Assembly: GCF_000478825.2 (NCBI RefSeq)
Contig: NZ_CP007542.1
Coordinates: 248,001-312,000 of the forward strand
Length of the DNA stretch: 64,000 bases
Direction: 5' to 3'
From: Synechocystis sp. PCC 6714
GTDB taxonomy: Bacteria > Cyanobacteriota > Cyanobacteriia > Cyanobacteriales > Microcystaceae
The notes beneath the pieces are model-generated. The model searched no databases. It was not told the origin of the DNA and saw only the letters and a program-made list of their open reading frames with translations. Below, piece after piece: positions 8,411 through 18,177 of the stretch (the stretch's first letter is position 1; each line of letters starts with the position of its first letter). The translations under genes were made by a program, and so were the position numbers.

Positions 8411-9361
8411 ATGCAAGCAACCTTACACCAATTGAAAGTTTTTGAAGCCACCGCCAGACATGGTAGTTTTACCCGGGCAGCAGAGGAGCTTTATATCACC
8501 CAACCGACAGTTTCGAGTCAGATTAAACAATTGTCCAAAGCGGTAGGTCTTCCTCTGTTCGAGCAAATTGGTAAACGACTTTACCTGACAGAAGCAGGGC
8601 AAGAGTTATTGGTAACCTGCCAGGATATTTTTCGGCGGTTGGATAACTTTGCCATGAAGGTGGCGGACATTAAAGGCACGAAGCAAGGACGTTTACGCTT
8701 GGCGGTAATTACGACAGCCAAATATTTTATTCCTCGTTTGCTAGGGGAATTTACCCAAAAGTATCCAGGCATTGAAGTGTCTTTGAAGGTAACTAACCAT
8801 GAGCAGATTCGTCACCGTATGCAAAACAATGAAGATGATTTGTACATTGTCAGTGAACCACCGGAGGAAATTGACCTCAACTTCCAACCTTTCTTAGATA
8901 ATCCTTTGGTGGTTATTGCCCGTCGGGATCATCCCCTGGCGGGAAAAAGTAATATTCCCATCACTGCTTTGAATGATGAGGCATTCATTATGCGGGAAAA
9001 GGGTTCTGGTACCCGTTTAGCGGTACAAAATTTATTTCATCGTCATTATGTTGATGTGCGGGTGCGGCTGGAACTGGGGAGCAATGAGGCCATTAAACAG
9101 GCGATCGCCGGTGGCATGGGAATTTCTGTATTATCCCAGCATACCTTGGTGTCAGAGGGGGCCCGCAGTGAGTTGACTATTTTAGACATAGATGGATTCC
9201 CCATCCAACGTCGTTGGTACGTGGCTAACCTAGCGGGGAAACAACTGTCAGTCATCACCCAGACCTTTTTGGACTATCTCATTTCTGTTACCAAAAACAT
9301 GCCGCCCCCGTTTGCGGAACAGTTAATTGCTGCCAAAAAGCCAGTGGAATTGGCGCCCTAG
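8411..9361 (+). CDS. LysR-type regulator of the CmpR/NdhR (CcmR) group
   Basis: 316 residues. The N-terminal winged helix-turn-helix covers about 5-64 (HQLKVFEATARHGSFTRAAE, TQPTVSSQIKQLS), followed by a linker helix and a periplasmic-binding-protein-like effector domain (YFIPRLLGEFTQKYPGIEV, IAGGMGISVLS). The sequence is of the group that controls inorganic-carbon uptake in cyanobacteria (CmpR, NdhR/CcmR), which sense photorespiratory and carbon metabolites. No cmpABCD, sbtA or ndhF3 genes are adjacent, so I do not choose between the names. It stands alone behind a 1-kb upstream region containing a dyad. RbcR is less likely, as its N-terminus differs. Confidence 0.85.
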   Translation: MQATLHQLKVFEATARHGSFTRAAEELYITQPTVSSQIKQLSKAVGLPLFEQIGKRLYLTEAGQELLVTCQDIFRRLDNFAMKVADIKGTKQGRLRLAVITTAKYFIPRLLGEFTQKYPGIEVSLKVTNHEQIRHRMQNNEDDLYIVSEPPEEIDLNFQPFLDNPLVVIARRDHPLAGKSNIPITALNDEAFIMREKGSGTRLAVQNLFHRHYVDVRVRLELGSNEAIKQAIAGGMGISVLSQHTLVSEGARSELTILDIDGFPIQRRWYVANLAGKQLSVITQTFLDYLISVTKNMPPPFAEQLIAAKKPVELAP

Positions 9362-9552
9362 GGCAGGATGGGGAGTTGTACTCTTGCTGGGTCAAAGACA
9401 TCCTAAATCCTAAAATCCCAAAAAGAAAGCCGCCACTGAAGCAACGGGCGACCTCTAGCAATCGGAGGGTGATATTGACTTTATGTCTTATTCCTAGGTT
9501 AAGGCCGGATCGGCGGGGTTTATGTAGTCTATTTGACGAAAAGTTCCCTTAG

Positions 9553-10533
9553 TTAGGCCTTGCCAGTGTAGAGATGTAATGGTTCCTTGACAAACCGAAT
9601 GTAAAAGTGCTTAAAAGTGGAGCGCAATACCCGGGGCAAGCCAAAATCGATGGGCATTAATACTTCCGGTAATTTCCAGTTTTCCACCAATAAATCCCGG
9701 GGATGGGCCAGGGGAAAATCTAGTTCGGCAACGGTGGGATTGAGCCCCAAACGATCTTGGGCGGCCATGGTAGGAATGGTGGTAGGGTCGAGTTGCAAAA
9801 TGTCGGTGATGACAAAATCCAGGGCAAACACATCAGGGCTAGCGGCCAATAAACCCACTTCTCGGGGGTCACCGTGCATGGGGCCATTACCCTCGTGGGC
9901 AATAATGCCGTCTAAAATTGTCAAGTCCGGGGCGATCGCCTTGGCGGTTTCCACCAGCATTTCTCCAAAGCGGTTAGCATCTTTTCCGGCTTCCATATGC
10001 CACCAGGCTTTCATTTTGCCGGGGACACAACCAAATAGGTTTTTAACCCCCATGGTCATGGTCAATTGGGAGTGGGATTTGAGTTTGGGTAGATTGATTA
10101 CTACGTCCGCATCCATCGCTTCCTTGGATAACCGCAGATGGTTGAAATTATCGCTGTTAGTTTCGTAGCGCCCCCCCCGGAATTCCACAATGGGAATGTT
10201 TAAGGCTTCCAGCAGAGGCAAATAACCGTTGTTTTCCGCCACTCCCCGGGCTGAACCAAAGGCGGGGCTGTCCCCCATAAAGGGTTTTCCCCCAGCTTCC
10301 TGCACCAGTTGAGCCACACAGGCCACTAATTCGGGACGAGTGATACATTCTCTACCAGGACGATTTCCGGTCAATAAATTAGGCTTGAGCAAAACCCGAT
10401 CGCCTGGTTTGACGAATTTGGCCATGCCCCCCAGGGGTTCTAGTAGGGTTTTTAGGGCGGCAAGTAAACTGGCGGCTTCGTAGGATTGGGCAGAGAGTAG
10501 ACTAACGGGTTTGACCATGGTGACAGAGGGCAA
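9553..10533 (-). CDS. DUF362 domain protein
   Basis: 326 residues with the DUF362 pattern: VKPGDRVLLKPNLL near 42, a Cys and Gly-rich segment, INLPKLKSHSQLTMTMGVKN and GCVPGKMKAWWH. DUF362 proteins are often fused to or encoded with 4Fe-4S ferredoxins; the enzymatic role is not settled. This copy lacks a ferredoxin module of its own, but a NIL/4Fe-4S protein is encoded two genes upstream in the same orientation, which may supply it. Starts at ATG 10533. Confidence 0.8.
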   Translation of the reverse strand: MPSVTMVKPVSLLSAQSYEAASLLAALKTLLEPLGGMAKFVKPGDRVLLKPNLLTGNRPGRECITRPELVACVAQLVQEAGGKPFMGDSPAFGSARGVAENNGYLPLLEALNIPIVEFRGGRYETNSDNFNHLRLSKEAMDADVVINLPKLKSHSQLTMTMGVKNLFGCVPGKMKAWWHMEAGKDANRFGEMLVETAKAIAPDLTILDGIIAHEGNGPMHGDPREVGLLAASPDVFALDFVITDILQLDPTTIPTMAAQDRLGLNPTVAELDFPLAHPRDLLVENWKLPEVLMPIDFGLPRVLRSTFKHFYIRFVKEPLHLYTGKA

Positions 10534-10694
10534 TTGTAAACAAATACAAAGATGGGCTCACCCTCTGATTCTAGTTGTATCAGTCTAGGAATGCCAGGGA
10601 TCAGTGACTCTGGTTTTACTGGCTGAGTGGCGAATAGTTCCATCGGTAAATGGCCGCTAATTCGCTATTTAGTTCCCCTATTTGCCTGATTTCG

Positions 10695-12086
10695 CTAACA
10701 AATTAAGTTTGTTAATCGTTCTTGTAGAATCTCAGTCACATTGGCGATCGCCAGTTTGCGGTTAGCTTTGTAATCTTCATAATAATCGTCCACCAGAATG
10801 GGCTGACCAATGGTTAATTGAACCCGCTGACGACCTAAAATAGGGCGATTGTTCAAGTTTCCCCCCTTCATGCGGGTAATCACATTCCAAAGTAATAAAA
10901 GGGTGTCGGCAAACCGTTCCACCGTTGGTTTTTCTTTGACGTAATGCCCCGTCACTGCGACAAAATTTTCCACCAGACGCATATGCCACATCCTTAAATC
11001 CGCCTCTTCCGCAATGCGATCTGCTAGACCCTTTTTAACTGGAAATAAAGCCTGTTCGTCCCGTAAATCTTCACGATAGATATAATCCCAGCCCGCCTGC
11101 TCCAGTCTGCGGCAACGCTCCGGGAGATTACCCTTGGGACTAATTTGAAAATATTCTTCCCCCACTGTTAGGGCGGCATGGAGCAAATTTTGTAGGCGGG
11201 AAGCAAGTAATTGATTAGGATCGGTTTCTAAACTGTTGAAATTGTCCTGCAAACTTTTAGCTAAATCCGCCACCACCGGCAAATTTTGTTGGTAAAACTG
11301 GCGGTAAAAATTCTCCATCAGATCCAACATCACTTCCCCTAGGTTATAAAGGCGTTTGTATAATCTTGCTTCGCCCAAACTATGGTCAGCGGTGGGAGCA
11401 ATGCCGCAGTCATTTTCCAGTTGAGAGAGTAAATTTTCAATCTCTCGCCAAGGGGGCGTGAGGTAAAAATATTGGATACCTACGGGCAAAATTATTACCT
11501 GTTCTTGCCTTTGGGCTTTGCATAAATCCTCTGCACACCAAAATCCTAGTTGGGCAATGCCGGGTTCCAAGGGGGAAATAATTTCGTTATGACCGTTGGT
11601 GGCTCCTTCCGGGGCAGCGGATAGGGGATATACACCATTGAGCATTAAATCCCTAGCGGATCGTAAACCCGGTCGATCTAGTTTGCCCCGTTGGATGGAA
11701 GTGCCCCCCAGGCGGGGAAATAACCACTGTAAAAAGCTTCCTCCCCAGAGGGGAATACCCCGGTCGTACATGAAATGGGAACTATAGGGCGGTGACACTT
11801 TCTTTTTATCGATCGCCTGGGGTAATAAATTCCAGAACAGATAGCCCATGCAGAGGGGATCGTTAATGCTGGGATGGCGGAATGCGAGTAATAAACGATT
11901 TTTTCCCTGGCTAAATTCGCCGTAAATCTGGGCGAGAACATCTAGGTTTTCCGCTTCAATTTTGGCGATCGCCGTTTGGGAGCGGATCCACCAGGGCAAA
12001 ATCAGGGGGCCTAGTTGGAGTAACCAGGGCTTGAGGTTGGGGGCTAAAAAATCCAGGGGCGGTTGGGCTTGGATGGGTGATTCCAT
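10695..12086 (-). CDS. PlsC-like glycerol-phosphate acyltransferase family protein
   Basis: 463 residues. The acyltransferase motifs are HPSIND (the H-X4-D catalytic pair) in LLLAFRHPSINDPL near residue 66 and the substrate-binding PEGATNG near 160. The protein is much longer than typical PlsC (about 240 residues); its C-terminal half is helical with no known domain. It probably transfers an acyl chain to a lysophospholipid or related acceptor at the membrane face. It follows the NIL-ferredoxin gene by 36 bp and is likely part of the topA operon. Confidence 0.8.
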   Translation of the reverse strand: MESPIQAQPPLDFLAPNLKPWLLQLGPLILPWWIRSQTAIAKIEAENLDVLAQIYGEFSQGKNRLLLAFRHPSINDPLCMGYLFWNLLPQAIDKKKVSPPYSSHFMYDRGIPLWGGSFLQWLFPRLGGTSIQRGKLDRPGLRSARDLMLNGVYPLSAAPEGATNGHNEIISPLEPGIAQLGFWCAEDLCKAQRQEQVIILPVGIQYFYLTPPWREIENLLSQLENDCGIAPTADHSLGEARLYKRLYNLGEVMLDLMENFYRQFYQQNLPVVADLAKSLQDNFNSLETDPNQLLASRLQNLLHAALTVGEEYFQISPKGNLPERCRRLEQAGWDYIYREDLRDEQALFPVKKGLADRIAEEADLRMWHMRLVENFVAVTGHYVKEKPTVERFADTLLLLWNVITRMKGGNLNNRPILGRQRVQLTIGQPILVDDYYEDYKANRKLAIANVTEILQERLTNLIC

Positions 12087-12122
12087 GGAGATAATTGACC
12101 ATTGATGGAGTCTGGAAAGAGC

Positions 12123-12527
12123 CTAGAAATTAGTGGCGATCGCCTGGACTGGACAGGAAGGAATACATTGCTCACAGACCACACAACGGGAACGACGGAA
12201 CATCAGACGAAAACTATCCGGGTCCAAACTCAGGGCCTCCGTGGGACAAACCCCCGTGCATAGGCCACAATCCACACAGCTTTGGTCATCAATGACAATT
12301 TCCCGACTAGCGAGGGAAACCTCAATGCTTTGGGAGCGCATCCACTCCAAAGACGCTTCTAATTGGTCAATGTCCCCGGACAATTCCAACACCACTTTTC
12401 CCACCTGGTTGGGGGCCACCTGGGCCCGGATAATGTTGGCGGCAATATTGAAGTCCTTGGCCAAACGGTAGGTGACGGGCATTTGCACCGCACTGCGGGG
12501 AAAAGTCAGGGTTACACGTTTTTTCAT
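12123..12527 (-). CDS. NIL domain and 2x[4Fe-4S] ferredoxin protein
   Basis: 134 residues. The N-terminal NIL domain (about 1-75, VTLTFPRSAVQMPVTYRLAK) is a ligand-binding fold also found on methionine transporters. The C-terminal part has two CxxCxxCxxxCP cluster motifs: CVDCGLCTGVCP and CVVCEQCIPSCP. It is probably a small electron carrier for sulfur or amino-acid metabolism; related NIL/ferredoxin proteins act in homocysteine synthesis in other organisms. Its start lies five bases after the topA stop, showing co-transcription. Confidence 0.9.
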   Translation of the reverse strand: MKKRVTLTFPRSAVQMPVTYRLAKDFNIAANIIRAQVAPNQVGKVVLELSGDIDQLEASLEWMRSQSIEVSLASREIVIDDQSCVDCGLCTGVCPTEALSLDPDSFRLMFRRSRCVVCEQCIPSCPVQAIATNF

Positions 12528-12532
12528 TGGCT

Positions 12533-15244
12533 TTAACTGGCCTCACTGGACTGATCCGCTTTACTGGCAGATGTTTTCCGAGTGGTGGTGCGTTTGGTGG
12601 TGGTCTTCTTGGCCGCACCGGTGCCACTGGTTTTTTTGGTAGTTTTAGTAGTAGTTTTTTTCGTACCCTTAACAGTGCTGGTAGTGGCCTTTTTCCGAGT
12701 TGTTTTCTTGGTGCCCGCTTTATCCGCTAGCAAAGGTAAAGCCTTTTCCAGGGTAATGGTTTCTTCCGTTTCCCCCTCCGGCAGACTGGCATTGACTTTG
12801 CCATGTTTGATGTAAACTCCATAGGGGCCTTTGAATAAATTCACCGGTTCTTGATCTTCAGGGTGTAAACCCAATTCCTTCAAGGGAGTACGGCTACCCC
12901 GGCCCCGTTTAGGTTCCGCCAGCAATGCCAAAGCCCGTTCTAGGGTAATGGTCAACACGTCGTCATCCCCTTTGAGGGAGCGGTAATCTTTGCCGTCCTT
13001 ACCTTGATCATGGACTACGTAGGGGCCAAAGCGACCTAGGCTGGCTTTGATATTTTTGCCCGATTCGGGATGTTCCCCCAGGTTACGGGGCAAGGCCAAT
13101 AATCCCACCGCCATTTCCAAAGTGACATCCTCCGGTTTAACCCCTTTGGGCAGGGAAGTTCGTTTCGGTTTTTTATTTTCCTCCGTGGCTTCCCCCAGTT
13201 GGACATAGGGTCCATAGGCGCCAATGAGTATAAATATGGGCTCTCCGGTTTCAGGGTGGGTGCCCACCTTATCTGGGCCTTCGGTTTTTTGCTTCAGTAA
13301 AACCGCTACCTGGTCTGGGTTAAGGTCCGCTGGGGTTAAATCATGGGGAATGGAAGCAGTGATAATTTCTTCCCCCTGGGGAATTTCAATATAGGGGCCA
13401 AATTTGCCAATTTTTACTTTGGCAGCCAGATTTTCCAACTCAATGGCTTTGGCGATCGCCGGATCGATTTGGTCTTGGCGCACTTTGACTTGATTTTCTA
13501 GCCCCGATTCCCCCAGAAAAAAGCCCTGGAGATAGGGGAGCCACTGGGTTTTACCGATGGCAATTTCGTCTAGCTTTTGCTCCATGCGGGAAGTGAAGCC
13601 TGTATCCACCAAATCGGGGAAATGGGCTTCCAGTAAACTGACCACCGCAAAGGCTGTGAACGTGGGGGTTAAGGCTTTGCCCCGCATTTGCACGTAACCC
13701 CGGTCAATGATGGTGCCAATGATACTGGCGTAGGTACTAGGACGACCCACCCCTTCACTTTCCAAGGTTTTTACCAACGAAGCTTCCGTATAGCGGGCGG
13801 GAGGTTGGGTTTCGTGGCTCATCGGCTCGATTTCTCGACAATTAGGGCGATCGCCAACTTTGAGGGGGGGAAGAATCACCTCTTGATTTTCCAAAGCGGC
13901 ATCGGGGTCGTCGGAACCTTCCACATAGGCCCGGAAATAACCGGGGAAATCGATCCGTTTACCCCCAGCCCGAAATTCCGCATCTTCCACCCTCAACGTC
14001 ACGCTAAGTTGGGTAATGCGGGCGTCGGCCATCTGGCAGGCCACGGTCCGTTTCCAGATCAGTTCATATAGGGCTAATTCCCGCTCCTTCAACCCCGTTT
14101 GGTTGGGAATGCGAAACTCTGTCCCGGCGGGGCGAATGGCTTCGTGGGCTTCCTGGGCCCCTTTACTTTTGGTGGTGTATTGCTTGGGCTGAGGACTCAA
14201 GTATTCTTTGCCATACATTTGTTGTACGCAACTCCGGGCCGCCGTCACCGCCTGGTCGGAAAGATGCACCGAATCCGTCCGCATATAGGTGATGTAGCCC
14301 TCTTCATATAATTTCTGGGCCACCCGCATGGTATCCCGGGCAGAAATGCCCAATTTTCGGTTTGCTTCCTGTTGCAGGGTGGAAGTGGTAAAGGGGGGCG
14401 CCGGTTTCCGTACACTGGGTTTTTCCTCTGTATTAATCACTTCCCAGGGCTTGTCCGTCAAACAATCCTTTAAGGCGATCGCCTGGGCTTCATCCAGCAC
14501 CACCACCTGTTTATTGGGCAACAAAGCGCCGCTATTGGGGTCAAAATCGCTCCCATTGGCTAATTTTGTGCCCCCCAAGGTCATCAACTTGGCCTGAAAA
14601 GGATTTTTATGCTGTTCCAGTTCCGCTTTCAAGTCCCAGTACCCAGCGGTCTTAAAGGCCCGGCGGGCCCGTTCCCGTTGCACAATTAACCGCACCGCCA
14701 CCGATTGCACCCGGCCAGCGGACAGACCCCAAGCAATTTTCTTCCAGAGCAGGGGAGAAAGGGTGTAACCTACCAAGCGGTCTAAAATCCGCCGGGTTTC
14801 CTGGGCATGAACCAAATTTTCGTCAATTTCCCGGCAATTGTCCAATGCATGGCGAATAGCCTCCTGGGTAATTTCGTGGAACACCATCCGTTTAATGGGC
14901 ACCTTGGGCTGGAGCAATTGCAACAAATGCCAGCTAATACTTTCCCCTTCCCGGTCTTCGTCCGTGGCCAGAATCACCTCGTCGGCATTTTTCAGGGCAG
15001 TCTGTAATTCCTTAACTATTTTCTTTTTGCTTTTGGGGATCACATAAAGGGGACTGAAATGATCTTCAACGTTGACCCCCAGGTTAGCCCAGCTTTTATC
15101 TTTGTAAGCCGCTGGTACTTCCTCCGCCGAAGCCGGTAAATCCCGGACATGGCCCATGGACGCTTCCACCCGATAATCCTGGGGCAGGTAGTTGCGAATG
15201 GTGCGGGCTTTAGTGGGGGATTCAACGATAACGAGTTTGGACAT
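12533..15244 (-). CDS. topA: DNA topoisomerase I
   Basis: 903 residues. The N-terminal TOPRIM domain (about 1-115) shows KLVIVESPTKARTI and ATDEDREGE, which holds the metal-binding acidic residues. The catalytic Tyr is in EEGYITYMRTDSVHLS, and the type IA core continues to about residue 590. Instead of zinc fingers the C-terminus has four repeats of the form GxxGxYxxxG (KIGKFGPYIEI, GAYGPYVQLG, GRFGPYVVHD, GPYGVYIKHG). A Lys/Thr-rich tail of about 60 residues completes it. The enzyme relaxes negative supercoils. It is the first gene of a run of four minus-strand genes. Confidence 0.97.
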   Translation of the reverse strand: MSKLVIVESPTKARTIRNYLPQDYRVEASMGHVRDLPASAEEVPAAYKDKSWANLGVNVEDHFSPLYVIPKSKKKIVKELQTALKNADEVILATDEDREGESISWHLLQLLQPKVPIKRMVFHEITQEAIRHALDNCREIDENLVHAQETRRILDRLVGYTLSPLLWKKIAWGLSAGRVQSVAVRLIVQRERARRAFKTAGYWDLKAELEQHKNPFQAKLMTLGGTKLANGSDFDPNSGALLPNKQVVVLDEAQAIALKDCLTDKPWEVINTEEKPSVRKPAPPFTTSTLQQEANRKLGISARDTMRVAQKLYEEGYITYMRTDSVHLSDQAVTAARSCVQQMYGKEYLSPQPKQYTTKSKGAQEAHEAIRPAGTEFRIPNQTGLKERELALYELIWKRTVACQMADARITQLSVTLRVEDAEFRAGGKRIDFPGYFRAYVEGSDDPDAALENQEVILPPLKVGDRPNCREIEPMSHETQPPARYTEASLVKTLESEGVGRPSTYASIIGTIIDRGYVQMRGKALTPTFTAFAVVSLLEAHFPDLVDTGFTSRMEQKLDEIAIGKTQWLPYLQGFFLGESGLENQVKVRQDQIDPAIAKAIELENLAAKVKIGKFGPYIEIPQGEEIITASIPHDLTPADLNPDQVAVLLKQKTEGPDKVGTHPETGEPIFILIGAYGPYVQLGEATEENKKPKRTSLPKGVKPEDVTLEMAVGLLALPRNLGEHPESGKNIKASLGRFGPYVVHDQGKDGKDYRSLKGDDDVLTITLERALALLAEPKRGRGSRTPLKELGLHPEDQEPVNLFKGPYGVYIKHGKVNASLPEGETEETITLEKALPLLADKAGTKKTTRKKATTSTVKGTKKTTTKTTKKTSGTGAAKKTTTKRTTTRKTSASKADQSSEAS

Positions 15245-15464
15245 AGGGAGGGGGAAACGGGGAAAGAAGCTAAATTGCTAGATTTAAGGGAAGGTGATGG
15301 AAGTCAGGCAGATTTGATAATCCTGGCTAATAAGCACATAACCAATACTTATCCTAATCTTTCCAGAAGATCAAACCCCACTTTATTGAATGATAAAGAC
15401 CAAAAGTTGATTTTTGCCAAGCTCTGTTTCTATTAGAGGGAGTTGGGTTAAAGCAAAAACTTTC

Positions 15465-15512
15465 CAAAAAAATCTCCCCAAGCTTAACCTGAACCATCAG
15501 GTATCCGGGGAG
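15465..15512 (-). terminator. intrinsic terminator of aqpZ
   Basis: Read on the minus strand, CTCCCC (15507-15512) pairs with GGGGAG, with a second stem CCTGA/TCAGG inside, and the hairpin is followed by seven T residues. It stands 57 bases after the aqpZ stop, so topA needs its own promoter. The rest of the 325-bp gap to the topA start shows no gene. Confidence 0.8.
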
Positions 15513-15569
15513 TGAAAACATCAACAGAGTCAGGATAACGTAACCCTGAAAATGTGGGCATTTCCTTTA

Positions 15570-16328
15570 CTATGCTTCAGGCTCGGGACTAACTTCAGGA
15601 CGGCTCAGGTCTTCCAGCACATTGTGGTAAACAAAACCTGCCAATAGCGCTCCGGCGATCGGGGCCAACCAGAATAGCCAAAGTTGACCGATCAAAGCAG
15701 GGTTACCACAGAAAAGGGCAACTCCCGTACTCCGGGCTGGGTTGACGGAAGTGTTGGTGATGGGAATGCTGACCAGGTGAATCAAGGTTAACGCTAAACC
15801 AATGGCAGCGGGGGCAAAACCAGCAGGGGCGAGCTTATCCGTTACCCCAAGGATGACCAACAGGAACATAAAAGTCAGCACAAACTCGATTAACAGAGCG
15901 GACATAAAGCCATAGCCCTGGGGGGAATGGTCACCAAAACCATTGGTGGCCAAAGGATTAGATTGGGCGGGGTCGAGGACGAAATTGGGATTCCCCTGGG
16001 CAACAATCAAGATAAATAAGCCCGCAAGGATTGCCCCTAGCACTTGGGAGCCGATGTAGGGCGCTAATTGGGAACCGGGGAATCTCTTACCCATCCAGAG
16101 TCCAAAGGAAACAGCGGGGTTGAAATGGCCACCGGAAATGTGCCCCAAACCATAGGCTCCGGTGAAGACGGTCAGACCAAAAGCGAGGGAAACCCCCAGA
16201 TAGCCCAAACCAAATTCGTTAGTGTTCTCACCGCCAGGAACGGAAATAAAAGCGGCAAACACTGCACTCCCACAACCGCCAAGCACCAGCCAGAAAGTGC
16301 CGATAAATTCAGCAATGTACTTTTTCAT
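15570..16328 (-). CDS. aqpZ: aquaporin Z-type channel
   Basis: 252 residues with six membrane segments and both NPA half-helix motifs, [13 protein letters not shown] and [15 protein letters not shown]. The residue after the second NPA motif is Arg, as in the selectivity filter of aquaporins. It starts [20 protein letters not shown], the classic AqpZ opening. It conducts water across the plasma membrane and in Synechocystis has been linked to osmotic volume change. It diverges from arsR across a 372-bp region, and an intrinsic terminator follows. Confidence 0.96.
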   Translation of the reverse strand: MKKYIAEFIGTFWLVLGGCGSAVFAAFISVPGGENTNEFGLGYLGVSLAFGLTVFTGAYGLGHISGGHFNPAVSFGLWMGKRFPGSQLAPYIGSQVLGAILAGLFILIVAQGNPNFVLDPAQSNPLATNGFGDHSPQGYGFMSALLIEFVLTFMFLLVILGVTDKLAPAGFAPAAIGLALTLIHLVSIPITNTSVNPARSTGVALFCGNPALIGQLWLFWLAPIAGALLAGFVYHNVLEDLSRPEVSPEPEA

Positions 16329-16446
16329 TTGCGTTTTAAAAGGGTGAAAAAGAGTTTATTTCTTGTTAGGCTCAATTTAGGCCTAGGTTTAATCAACTAG
16401 TTTGGATCAAAAATATCCACCACGAAAGGTAGCATTGTTTTGTCAA

Positions 16447-16460
16447 ATTTTGTACAAAAT
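16447..16460. promoter_or_regulatory. perfect 14-bp palindrome between aqpZ and arsR
   Basis: ATTTTGTACAAAAT is a perfect palindrome 119 bp before the aqpZ start and 241 bp before arsR. It is a plausible operator for one or both divergent genes. Nothing else is recognisable in the 16329-16700 gap apart from AT-rich sequence, and the protein that would bind is unknown. Confidence 0.4.
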
Positions 16461-16700
16461 CAACGAAAATTTTACTTTTTGGAGGCAAGAATTTGGCTAA
16501 ATTCCCCCACCATCTGATTCACTCCCTAGTTTTGGACTAAATCTTTGCCCAATCAGCCTGCACAGTGGGGTAATGTCGTAGCTAGATGCGGGATGAATGG
16601 GATCAATTTGCACCATAATGCCCCCAGAGCTTTTCGGTGGTTGTCCGCAAGAAAATCGCATAAATTATCTCTAACGTCCTCATATCTTTCTACAATTGTC

Positions 16701-17015
16701 GTGAAAACAACGGAAAAAGACTTAATTGGTGCTGGATTTCAAGCTTTGTCTGACCCTATTCGCCTCCAGGTGCTAACTTTGCTGGAAAATCAAGAACAGT
16801 GCGTCTGTGACCTTTGCGACCAACTGAACATTAGTCAATCCAAGTTATCTTTCCATCTCAAACGTTTGCGGGATGCGGAATTAGTGCATACTCGCCAGGA
16901 CGGGCGTTGGATTTATTATCGTCTTAACCCCGAACAATTTCATCATCTGCGCCATTATCTGGAATCCTATGGCCAAGCGAGTCAAGCCTATGTGCCCCGC
17001 CATTGCCATAGTTGA
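16701..17015 (+). CDS. arsR: ArsR/SmtB-family repressor
   Basis: 104 residues from a GTG start. The helix-turn-helix covers about 40-65 (LNISQSKLSFHLKRLRDAELV), followed by the beta-wing VHTRQDGRWIYYRL. The metalloid-binding motif CVCDLC on helix 3 is present, and His/Cys residues end the protein (PRHCHS). In PCC 6803 the ArsR that controls the arsBHC arsenic operon is encoded at a distance from it; this gene matches that setting, having no arsenic genes beside it. The frame is open to 16545, but the upstream part shows no family similarity, so I chose GTG 16701. Confidence 0.87.
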   Translation: MKTTEKDLIGAGFQALSDPIRLQVLTLLENQEQCVCDLCDQLNISQSKLSFHLKRLRDAELVHTRQDGRWIYYRLNPEQFHHLRHYLESYGQASQAYVPRHCHS

Positions 17016-17125
17016 AAGTTACTAATCAAAAGCCACCTTTACAGGGGCAACGATGTCGGAGTATGGTCTGTAATGGGAGAAGCTTTGAACAAAGGGATTT
17101 TTGCCCCTTTGACCGTAATTGCGTA

Positions 17126-18175
17126 ATGGTATCCATCCGTCTGTCCGTCCGCCAAACCCCTGCCTATGTGCCTGGGGAACAGCCCCAAACTAACGATTTC
17201 GTTAAGCTCAATACCAATGAAAATCCCTATGCTCCCCCAGCTCAGGTGTTGGAAGCAGTGGCGGCGGAATTGCCGAAGGTGCGGCTCTACCCTGATCCGG
17301 TTTCTACCCAGTTGCGCCGGACGGCGGCGAGTTTGTATGGGGTGCAATTAAATCAAGTTTTGGCCGGCAATGGCTCCGACGACATTCTCAATATTGTGGT
17401 GCGTACCTTTGTTGATCCGGGGGAAACCGTTGCTTTTTTAGATCTAACCTACTCTTTATATGAAACAATCGCTTCGGTTCATGGAGCCAAAGTGCAAAAG
17501 ATTGCCACCGATGACAATTTTGATTTAACCGGGCCGGTGATTTGTCCAGAGGCAAAATTGATTTTTCTCGCTTCCCCCAATCCCCCTAAAGGCAAACATT
17601 TAAACCGGGAATTTCTTTGGCAAACTTGCGCCCAGGCCCAGGGAGTAGTGGTTATTGACGAAGCCTACGGGGATTTTTCCGACGAGGACCATTGGGATTT
17701 TCTGAAAGAATTTGACAACGTGATTATTTCCCGCACCCTTTCTAAAAGTTATAGTCTGGCGGGAATGCGGGTGGGATTGGCGATCGCCGCTCCGGCCTTG
17801 ATTGAGGAGATGGATAAAGTGCGGGATTCCTACAACTTGGATCGTTTAGCCCAGGCTTTAGGCACTGCGGCGTTACAGGCCCAGGCTGAGTTTGTGCCCC
17901 TCTGGCAAATGGTACGCAATACCCGCATCCGTTTGATGGAGCAATTGGCAAAAATGGATTTTCAAGTCTGCGAGTCCGATGCCAATTTTGTCTTTGCCGC
18001 TCCCCGCTGGATTGCCGCCGCTGAGTTATATCAGGTGCTAAAAGAAAGAAAAATTTTAGTGCGTTACTTTAACCATCCCCGCATCACCAATTATCTCCGC
18101 ATTACCGTGGGCACCGACGGGGAAATTGACCAACTACTGTCGGCGATCGCCAGTGTGAAGCAGTCTTTGGAATAG
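17126..18175 (+). CDS. hisC: histidinol-phosphate aminotransferase
   Basis: About 349 residues from ATG 17126. It is a fold-type I PLP enzyme: KLNTNENPYAPP near the start, LAGNGSDDIL (phosphate binding), VIDEAYGDF, and the PLP lysine in SRTLSKSYSLAGMRVG. It converts imidazole acetol phosphate to histidinol phosphate with glutamate. The frame stays open to a TTG at 17012, overlapping arsR, but that extension has no family similarity. It is followed two bases later by a phosphatase gene, consistent with a histidine-pathway pair. Confidence 0.93.
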   Translation: MVSIRLSVRQTPAYVPGEQPQTNDFVKLNTNENPYAPPAQVLEAVAAELPKVRLYPDPVSTQLRRTAASLYGVQLNQVLAGNGSDDILNIVVRTFVDPGETVAFLDLTYSLYETIASVHGAKVQKIATDDNFDLTGPVICPEAKLIFLASPNPPKGKHLNREFLWQTCAQAQGVVVIDEAYGDFSDEDHWDFLKEFDNVIISRTLSKSYSLAGMRVGLAIAAPALIEEMDKVRDSYNLDRLAQALGTAALQAQAEFVPLWQMVRNTRIRLMEQLAKMDFQVCESDANFVFAAPRWIAAAELYQVLKERKILVRYFNHPRITNYLRITVGTDGEIDQLLSAIASVKQSLE

Positions 18176-18177
18176 GG

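Noticed and set aside
9617-10168. 183-residue open frame opposite the DUF362 gene
   Set aside because: It lies wholly inside a convincing gene on the other strand, its translation is low-complexity, and no family pattern is seen.
16545-16700. N-terminal extension of arsR
   Set aside because: The 52 extra residues have no ArsR-family similarity and no ribosome site; GTG 16701 gives the expected length.
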